Below are positions 22,497-27,508 of a stretch of DNA of 27,508 nucleotides, one piece after another (within the stretch, counting starts at the first letter, position 1; every line of letters begins with the position of its first letter). Source of the DNA: an uncultured Bacilli bacterium (GTDB lineage Bacteria; Bacillota_I; Bacilli_A; RF39; UBA660). The stretch is from the NCBI GenBank assembly GCA_934096405.1, contig CAKOLW010000016.1, forward strand, positions 1 through 27,508. The letters are read 5' to 3'. The notes below the pieces were generated by a model. The model was not told the origin of the DNA, made no database searches, and saw only the letters and a program-made list of their open reading frames with translations. The position numbers and the translations under genes are program-made.

Positions 22497-22539
22497 GTAT
22501 ATTAGATGTTACTCTTTATTTTTTGTTTAATTAAATAGT

Positions 22540-24870
22540 TTATTTCCATTTCCAATTTGATACTTCTTCAATATCTTTTCCATATTCTCTAATGTATGAG
22601 TTATGTTTTTCTAACATTTTATTACAGTAATTTTTAAGTTCTTTTTCTTTAGATAAACCTGGTACATATTTTAAGACATCTAATACTATGTGGTATCTAT
22701 CTATTTTATTTTGAACTCTCATGTCGAATGGTGTTGTTATTGTACCTTCTTCATTGTAACCTCTTACATGAATTTCTCTATTTGCACGATTATAAGTTAA
22801 TTCATGTATTACATTTGGATAACCATGGAATGTGAATATGATTGGTTTGTTTGTGGTAAATATTTTGTTATACTCTGCATCTGTTAATCCATGTGAATGT
22901 TTTTTATTTGATTCAAGTTTCATTAGGTCTACAACATTTACAACTCTTATTTTAAGGTTAGGCAGATGTTCTTTTAGTATTGTTGTTGCGGCTAATGTTT
23001 CTAAAGTTGGTGTATCTCCTGCGCATGCTAGGACTATATCCGGATTTTTACCACTATTTGTACTTGCCCACTCCCAAATGTCTAAACCTTTTTCACAATG
23101 TTGAATTGCATCTTCCATGTTTAACCATTGTGGTCTCATATGTTTTGATGCAATGATAACATTTATGTAATTTTTTGTTTTTATTACATGGTCAAATGTT
23201 GATATTAGTGAGTTTGAGTCAAATGGTAAGTATATTCTTGATATTTCAGCTTTTTTTGTTAATATGTGGTTGATAAATCCAGGATTTTGATGTGTATAAC
23301 CATTATGATCTTGTTGCCATACATGACTTGTAAGTATGTAGTTTAATGAACTTATTGGTTTTCTCCATGGTAATTCACTTGTAACTTTTAACCATTTTGC
23401 ATGTTGGCTTGTCATTGAATCAACTATTCTTATAAATGCTTCATATGAATGAAAGAAACCATGCCTTCCTGTTAATAAGTAGCCTTCTAGCATTCCTTCA
23501 CATGCATGTTCAGATAGCACTCCATCTATAACCATACCATTTCTGTTTAATAATTCATCTTGTTTAATTATTTTAGTACCCCATTTTTTATTAGTTACAT
23601 CAAATACATAATTAAGCCTATTTGATAAAGCTTCATCTGGTCCAAAGATTCTAAAGTTGTTATTTTTTTCATTTAATTTTATTAAGTCTCTAATGTATTT
23701 GCCAAGTTCTCTCATGTCTTCTTTTTCTATGCAACCTGGTGTTTTTATTTTTACTCCATATTTTTTTAGATTTGGTGTTTTTAATTCTTTTAGTAATAAT
23801 CCACCATTTGTATTAGGATTTAGTCCCATGCATTTATTTAGTGGTGGAGCATAGTTTGTTATTTCTTCTTTTATACTTCCATCTTCATTAAATAATTCTT
23901 CTGGTTTATATTTTTTCATCCATTTTTCTAATAAACTAATATTTTCTGGATGTTCGGCATCTACTATTAAAGGGATTTGATGTGATTTAAATGAACCCTC
24001 TACTTCTTTTGGTCCAGTCCATCCTTTTGGTGTTCTTAAGATTATTATTGGATAGAATGGTCTGAAGTCTGTATTTTGTGATGCTTTTTTTATTTTATTT
24101 ATGTAAGTTATTACTTCTTCCATAGTAGAAGCCATTTTGATGTGCATTTTCTTTTCATCGTGACCTTCAACTATATATGGTTTGTACCCTAGGCCTTTGA
24201 AGTATGAAATTAATTCATCTTCAGGTATTCTAGATAATATTGTTGGGTTTGCAATTTTATAACCATTTAAATGTAAAATAGGCAAAACTATTCCATCTTT
24301 TTTTGGATTTATTATTTTGTTAAGTTGCCAACTTGCTTGAAGTGGTCCTGTTTCAGCTTCTCCATCTCCAATTACACAGGCGGCGATTAATGTTGGATTA
24401 TCTAATACTGCTCCATAAGCATGACTTAAACTATAACCAAGTTCTCCGCCTTCGTTAATACTTCCTGGTGTCTCAGGTGCAACATGTGAAGATACACCAC
24501 CTGGAAAAGAGAATTGTTTAAATAATTTTTTTAAACCTTCTTCATCATTTGTTATATTATTATATATTTTTGTATAAGAACCTTCTATGAAAGTGTTCGC
24601 AATCATGGCTTCTCCACCATGACCTGGTCCAGATATGTAGATCATATTCAAGTTATATTTTTTTATCATTCTATTTAAATGCAAGTATATGAAGTTTTGT
24701 CCAGGAGCGGTTCCCCAGTGTCCAACAACATGTGGTTTTATATCTTTGAGTTCAAGTTTTCTTCTTAGCAATGGATTATCTAATAAGTATAGTTGTCCAA
24801 CTGAAAGATAATTTGCTAATCTAAAATATTTATCTATTATTTCTAATTCTTTTTTATTTAATTTATTCAT
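22540..24870 (-). CDS. xfp: Xylulose-5-phosphate/fructose-6-phosphate phosphoketolase, 776 aa
   Basis: A thiamine-diphosphate enzyme that splits xylulose 5-phosphate (and often fructose 6-phosphate) to acetyl phosphate and an aldose phosphate, giving ATP through acetate kinase. Family segments are present: HVVGHWGTAPGQNFIYLHLN, SGPGHGGEA, FPGGVSSH, GDGEAETGPLQASW (TPP/Mg2+ site), LHLNGYKIANPTILSRI, FGPDEALSNRL, WRQDHNG-like VWQQDHNGYTHQNPGF, and SKHMRPQW. The length is close to the usual 780-820. The start is ATG 24870, which overlaps the upstream stop; a GTG at 24882 has no ribosome site. In this organism it likely feeds a pentose or hexose fermentation route. Confidence 0.97.
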   Translation of the reverse strand: MNKLNKKELEIIDKYFRLANYLSVGQLYLLDNPLLRRKLELKDIKPHVVGHWGTAPGQNFIYLHLNRMIKKYNLNMIYISGPGHGGEAMIANTFIEGSYTKIYNNITNDEEGLKKLFKQFSFPGGVSSHVAPETPGSINEGGELGYSLSHAYGAVLDNPTLIAACVIGDGEAETGPLQASWQLNKIINPKKDGIVLPILHLNGYKIANPTILSRIPEDELISYFKGLGYKPYIVEGHDEKKMHIKMASTMEEVITYINKIKKASQNTDFRPFYPIIILRTPKGWTGPKEVEGSFKSHQIPLIVDAEHPENISLLEKWMKKYKPEELFNEDGSIKEEITNYAPPLNKCMGLNPNTNGGLLLKELKTPNLKKYGVKIKTPGCIEKEDMRELGKYIRDLIKLNEKNNNFRIFGPDEALSNRLNYVFDVTNKKWGTKIIKQDELLNRNGMVIDGVLSEHACEGMLEGYLLTGRHGFFHSYEAFIRIVDSMTSQHAKWLKVTSELPWRKPISSLNYILTSHVWQQDHNGYTHQNPGFINHILTKKAEISRIYLPFDSNSLISTFDHVIKTKNYINVIIASKHMRPQWLNMEDAIQHCEKGLDIWEWASTNSGKNPDIVLACAGDTPTLETLAATTILKEHLPNLKIRVVNVVDLMKLESNKKHSHGLTDAEYNKIFTTNKPIIFTFHGYPNVIHELTYNRANREIHVRGYNEEGTITTPFDMRVQNKIDRYHIVLDVLKYVPGLSKEKELKNYCNKMLEKHNSYIREYGKDIEEVSNWKWK

Positions 24871-25654
24871 TAATAGGCTCACTTTCTATATCAAAATTTA
24901 TATAATTTTCAAAGTTAAATCCGTTAACTTTTACTTCAAAGTTTCTAGTTATGTTGTTATTACTAATTTCGATAATTAATGGATATTCTGTTTCATTCGT
25001 TAATAAATCACTAAATGGTTTATTTATATTATTTAATTCATTTAAATTTTCAGAACTTAGACTTTCTATGTTTAAATAATATCTATTATTTTGACTGTTG
25101 TTATTTATAAATATTTTATTATAGATATAGCAAGTATTAGTACATTTTTTATTTTTTACATAAATATATACTTTTTCATTTGATAGAATTTGTATTAGCT
25201 TATTATAATCTAAAGAAATTTTCTCTATTTCTTGTAAGCCTTTTTTAGTGTGATTTTCGTAAGTTGTACCAAATTTTCTTTGAAATTCTCCATTGTAACT
25301 TTCTTCTTGAGTCTCATAATAAAATACATTCTTATCATTTATTTTAAATACGTATGAACTATTAACCTTTCCAATATATCTAAATGCTTTGTTACAATCT
25401 AGTTTAAAGATTCCTGTGTTTGAATTGTATGTATATTTATTACAGTTATCAAAGTCAAAGGAAGAGTTTTTATATTCTATTCCTGCTTTAGTTATTTTTA
25501 ACTTTTCATATGTTCCTGTATTTGAGTTAAACATGTATAAATCTTTGTTTAATATCTCGTTAGTTGGTAGATCTAATGGTTGATTTTTTAATCCTATAAT
25601 GCCTAGTGTTATAGAAATTATTATTAATATTATGTATGTAATTATTCTTTTCAT
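24863..25654 (-). CDS. Membrane-anchored secreted protein of unknown function, 263 aa
   Basis: A signal or anchor segment lies at residues 4-22. The remaining part is extracytoplasmic, rich in Asn, Tyr and Lys, with four cysteines in two pairs (near residues 70-88 and 168-172). No known domain is seen. AAGGGG precedes ATG. The last codons overlap the phosphoketolase start (ATTAATGAATAA), so the two are coupled and a single promoter near 25681 would serve both. Pairing a secreted unknown with a cytosolic sugar enzyme is odd and not explained by the sequence. Confidence 0.75.
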   Translation of the reverse strand: MKRIITYIILIIISITLGIIGLKNQPLDLPTNEILNKDLYMFNSNTGTYEKLKITKAGIEYKNSSFDFDNCNKYTYNSNTGIFKLDCNKAFRYIGKVNSSYVFKINDKNVFYYETQEESYNGEFQRKFGTTYENHTKKGLQEIEKISLDYNKLIQILSNEKVYIYVKNKKCTNTCYIYNKIFINNNSQNNRYYLNIESLSSENLNELNNINKPFSDLLTNETEYPLIIEISNNNITRNFEVKVNGFNFENYINFDIESEPINE

Positions 25655-25680
25655 ATTTGCCCCTTTTCTATTATGTATTA

Positions 25681-25686
25681 ATTATA
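25681..25686 (-). promoter_or_regulatory. Candidate -10 of the phosphoketolase operon
   Basis: TATAAT on the minus strand, with transcription expected near 25674, before the AAGGGG ribosome site. The -35 region is not convincing. Confidence 0.45.
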
Positions 25687-25731
25687 TCAAGTTATTTAGT
25701 TTTTTTAAAGAGCTGAAAAGGATTTAATTAT

Positions 25732-26382
25732 TTATTTTATTATTAAGGTTTCTCCATCATATAAATTTATTTTGTAAAGACTTGTTTTTGTGACATTATA
25801 TTCAAATTTGTTTTCTTTTAATTCTTGTATTTCTGTTTTTAATGATTCTATTTCTTTTGCTTGTAAGTTGATTTTATCTTTTAATTCTTGTAATTCCTTG
25901 TCCGGTTTTGGTTCTTCTTCCGTATAAAATAATAGTCCTTCAGTAGCATCAGAATTTTTTGATATTATTTGATCCTTAAATACATAAGTTAGCTTTATTG
26001 GGTTAACCTTTGTTGCTCCTTCAAATATTTCAAAGTGCAAGTGATTTCCATTACTTCTTCCAGTATTGCCCATTGTGCCTATTCGAGTTCCTTGAGTTAT
26101 TTGATCGCCAACTTTTACAGTTACACTGTTATATTTTAAGTGTGCATAAAGAGTATACATATTATTATCGTGTTTTATTTTTATATAATTCCCATATGAA
26201 GAGCCTGTTGCATCTGTAGTTGTGTAATCATTTTTAATTTCTATAATTGTTCCAGTTTGTGCTGCATATATTGGTTGTTCATTGCCATAATAGTTAGAAT
26301 TCCATCCTAAATCTAGGCCATTATGTACACCACTTTTAAAATATTGTGTGATTGCAATATAATTAACTGGATATCTAAACAT
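25732..26382 (-). CDS. M23 (LytM-type) peptidase, probable endolysin, 216 aa
   Basis: A zinc endopeptidase that cuts peptide cross-bridges of cell wall. Residues 1-130 form the M23 domain with Zn ligands His20 and Asp24 (GVHNGLDLGW), His81 in YAHLKYN, and HLHFE with His114 and His116. A Glu/Lys coiled coil (about 158-192) and a short C-terminal segment follow. There is no signal peptide, and the catalytic domain is at the very start, as in phage endolysins released by a holin. The ATG overlaps the stop of the holin-like gene. The same pair could serve toxin or vesicle release in place of phage lysis. Confidence 0.9.
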   Translation of the reverse strand: MFRYPVNYIAITQYFKSGVHNGLDLGWNSNYYGNEQPIYAAQTGTIIEIKNDYTTTDATGSSYGNYIKIKHDNNMYTLYAHLKYNSVTVKVGDQITQGTRIGTMGNTGRSNGNHLHFEIFEGATKVNPIKLTYVFKDQIISKNSDATEGLLFYTEEEPKPDKELQELKDKINLQAKEIESLKTEIQELKENKFEYNVTKTSLYKINLYDGETLIIK

Positions 26383-26707
26383 CTTTTTTATCCTTCCTTT
26401 CTATATAAATTGCATTTTCTATTGAACTAAAACTTTTAAATATTTTGTCTTCAAATGCTTTATAGATTGCATCTGCACCTATGAAACTTATAAGTCCTAC
26501 CCATAATGCATATTTTATATTTATATCTGAAAATGTTAGACTAAATAGTGTTCCAATTATCATTGATATTAAAAAACAATTTATTGGTAATTTGCCTTTT
26601 TCTTTACATTTTAATGATTCTTTTAATTGTTGTGTTAATGCGGTTGATATTATACTACTAGCCATTGCTATTATTAACACATTTTTTAATAAGGTCATAT
26701 TTAACAT
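26375..26707 (-). CDS. Holin-like small membrane protein, 110 aa
   Basis: There are three hydrophobic segments at about residues 7-24, 41-59 and 65-83, and a charged C-terminal tail (ERKDKKDV). The loop 26-40 is Lys-rich (KESLKCKEKGK). This is holin-like architecture, and the gene overlaps an M23 endolysin by eight bases, the normal order of a lysis cassette. ATG 26707 with GGAGG before it is the start; the in-frame extension to 26770 has no such site. The family is not named with certainty. Confidence 0.75.
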   Translation of the reverse strand: MLNMTLLKNVLIIAMASSIISTALTQQLKESLKCKEKGKLPINCFLISMIIGTLFSLTFSDINIKYALWVGLISFIGADAIYKAFEDKIFKSFSSIENAIYIERKDKKDV

Positions 26708-26789
26708 TTTTGTACCTCCATTATATTTTATGTTATTGTTAATAAATGGAATGGACAAAAAAAGAGTCATTGTTAATAACCCTTTGTAA

Positions 26790-26873
26790 TTATATATTCT
26801 TTATAAAATTTAAGACATTCAAGTAAAATGTGAATATCTTATTAATAGTCGTTTTTGTAGTGTAATATTTCAT
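26790..26873 (-). CDS. Possible 27-aa basic hydrophobic peptide before the holin gene
   Basis: ATG 26873 has GGAGG nine bases upstream, then 27 codons to TAA. The peptide starts MKYYTTKTTINK, then FTFYLNVLNF and a KNI end. It is cationic and amphipathic. It lies in the leader of the holin-endolysin unit. It may be a leader peptide or a small lysis or toxin-type peptide. The good ribosome site is the only support. Confidence 0.3.
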   Translation of the reverse strand: MKYYTTKTTINKIFTFYLNVLNFIKNI

Positions 26874-26936
26874 TTTCTCATACCTCCATTATCTTAAAGA
26901 GTGTCTTTATTACCACCCTCTACTTAAAAGAAGATA

Positions 26937-26942
26937 ATTATA
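26937..26942 (-). promoter_or_regulatory. Candidate -10 of the holin-endolysin unit
   Basis: TATAAT on the minus strand. Transcription starting near 26930 would include the ribosome sites of the 27-aa ORF and the holin gene. The -35 is weak. Confidence 0.4.
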
Positions 26943-26995
26943 ACTAAAACTACACTAAAAGAACTATGACTTAACTATAATGAATTATAAGTCAC

Positions 26996-27029
26996 AAAAA
27001 AACACCTCTTATACCTCAATTTAAGAGGT
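26996..27029 (-). terminator. Terminator after the right-edge gene
   Basis: An 8-bp stem ACCTCTTA/TAAGAGGT (27004-27011 with 27022-27029), a 10-base loop and seven T on the minus strand. An alternative stem ATACCTC/GAGGTAT in the same bases could compete with it. It separates the right-edge gene from the lysis pair. Confidence 0.7.
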
Positions 27030-27190
27030 ATTTAAGAGATGTATATTACAAATAACTTATCTATCAAGTAGGGAAGTAAAAAGCCCCATAAGTCAATTAT
27101 TATTACTATAATCAACTAATAGTGGAAATGTTTAGTAAAAGAAGACTTGACAATATTAAAATTAAGTGGCTACCTCTCTAATAGATTTCC

Positions 27191-27508
27191 TTATTGCCTT
27201 TTTTCATAGTGTCCACCCTCTGCATTTGATAATGCACCATTAGAATATGTCCACTCATCACTTACTTGTTTGTTATATGTTTGTCCATACATCGTTGTTG
27301 TAGTTGTAATATAACTAATAAAGACCTTTATTTCATTATTTGTATCAATACTATACCATTTACAATTATTTGTAGACACTGAAATATCATCATAGCCCTC
27401 TACATATCCAAAAATAATATTACATTCTGAGTTATCAAGTAATATTATTTTAAAATCTCCTGCTTCATAAATCCCTGTAAGAGTTTCTTTTTCTTCTTGT
27501 ATGGGTTC
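27191..27508 (-). CDS. C-terminal part of an unknown protein, 5' end outside window
   Basis: The frame is open from the right edge to the stop at 27191-27193 (105 residues). A GTG at 27379 is not the true start, because the frame continues without stops to the edge. The visible part is beta-rich: LTGIYEAGDFKIILLDNSEC, then FGYVEGYDDIS, a Thr run, and SNGALSNAEGGHYEKRQ. This resembles the final domain of a secreted or lipoprotein-type product, but no family is recognised. Confidence 0.6.
   Translation of the reverse strand, partial: EPIQEEKETLTGIYEAGDFKIILLDNSECNIIFGYVEGYDDISVSTNNCKWYSIDTNNEIKVFISYITTTTTMYGQTYNKQVSDEWTYSNGALSNAEGGHYEKRQ

Larger units (their letters stand above)
26874..27190. 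other. Structured intergenic region before the lysis pair
   Basis: No gene is seen. The minus strand holds a candidate -10 (26937-26942), a dyad TGACTTA/TAAGTCA (26967-26973 with 26988-26994) and the terminator at 26996-27029. A further imperfect hairpin, AGAG-x-GT/AC-x-CTCT, lies near 26897-26922. The remainder, 27030-27190, has no clear signal. Confidence 0.45.

Noticed and set aside
1..27508. CRISPR array, tRNA or rRNA genes
   Set aside because: No regular repeat-spacer series, cloverleaf or rRNA-like stretch was seen on either strand; the attachment site is in a protein gene, not a tRNA.
1..27508. Mollicute code with TGA as tryptophan
   Set aside because: Conserved tryptophans in TypA, LeuRS and phosphoketolase are TGG, and TGA serves as stop in the ATGA overlaps.

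Overview
The window is strongly AT-rich DNA from a low-GC, Firmicutes/Mollicutes-type bacterium. The TasA/SipW-like and cell-wall-sorted proteins, phosphoketolase and small intergenic spaces fit uncultured gut Bacilli of the RF39 kind, but that placement is an inference. Tryptophan is encoded by TGG (for example in typA and leuS), so there is no sign of the TGA=Trp code. Most chromosomal genes lie on the minus strand in short operons separated by clear hairpin-plus-T terminators.

Positions 1-7813 are accessory. A NitT/TauT-type ABC ATPase gene is broken into pieces. Its middle (213-383) and C-terminal end (7646-7813) are separated by a mobile element of about 7.26 kb, and its N-terminal part is missing at a second breakpoint near 212. 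Joining 383 to 7646 restores an uninterrupted in-frame ATPase sequence. Joining the element's own ends gives a dyad-symmetric attP-like site, so both junctions can be placed on a shared GAA. The element carries a large serine recombinase with a coupled 44-aa ORF, an intergenic region with inverted and iteron-like repeats, a possible replication initiator, a membrane protein with two PH-like repeats, a GRAM-domain protein, a divergent XRE repressor with operator-like repeats, a small serine resolvase, a ClpP-type protease with an intact triad overlapping an unknown 105-aa ORF, and a 97-aa charged protein. No relaxase, secretion or capsid genes are seen. It looks like a small integrative element or satellite whose cargo I do not recognise.

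From 7806 to 12317 come the ABC permease, a sortase-anchored surface protein with a ubiquitin-like N-terminal domain, two membrane-anchored secreted proteins (one TasA/camelysin-like) and a SipW/ER-type signal peptidase. These resemble a surface-fibre module.

Positions 12401-17434 are housekeeping: queH and typA (one operon) and leuS. Positions 17602-22327 form one tightly coupled operon: secreted staphylococcal-type nuclease, a 92-aa protein, a P-type Ca2+ ATPase and a Ca2+/Na+-type antiporter. This pairs a normally Ca2+-dependent nuclease with two Ca2+ exporters. Positions 22540-25654 hold phosphoketolase behind a coupled secreted protein of unknown function. Positions 25732-26707 are a holin-endolysin pair with no other recognisable phage genes. 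The right edge holds a structured intergenic region and the C-terminal part of an unknown protein.
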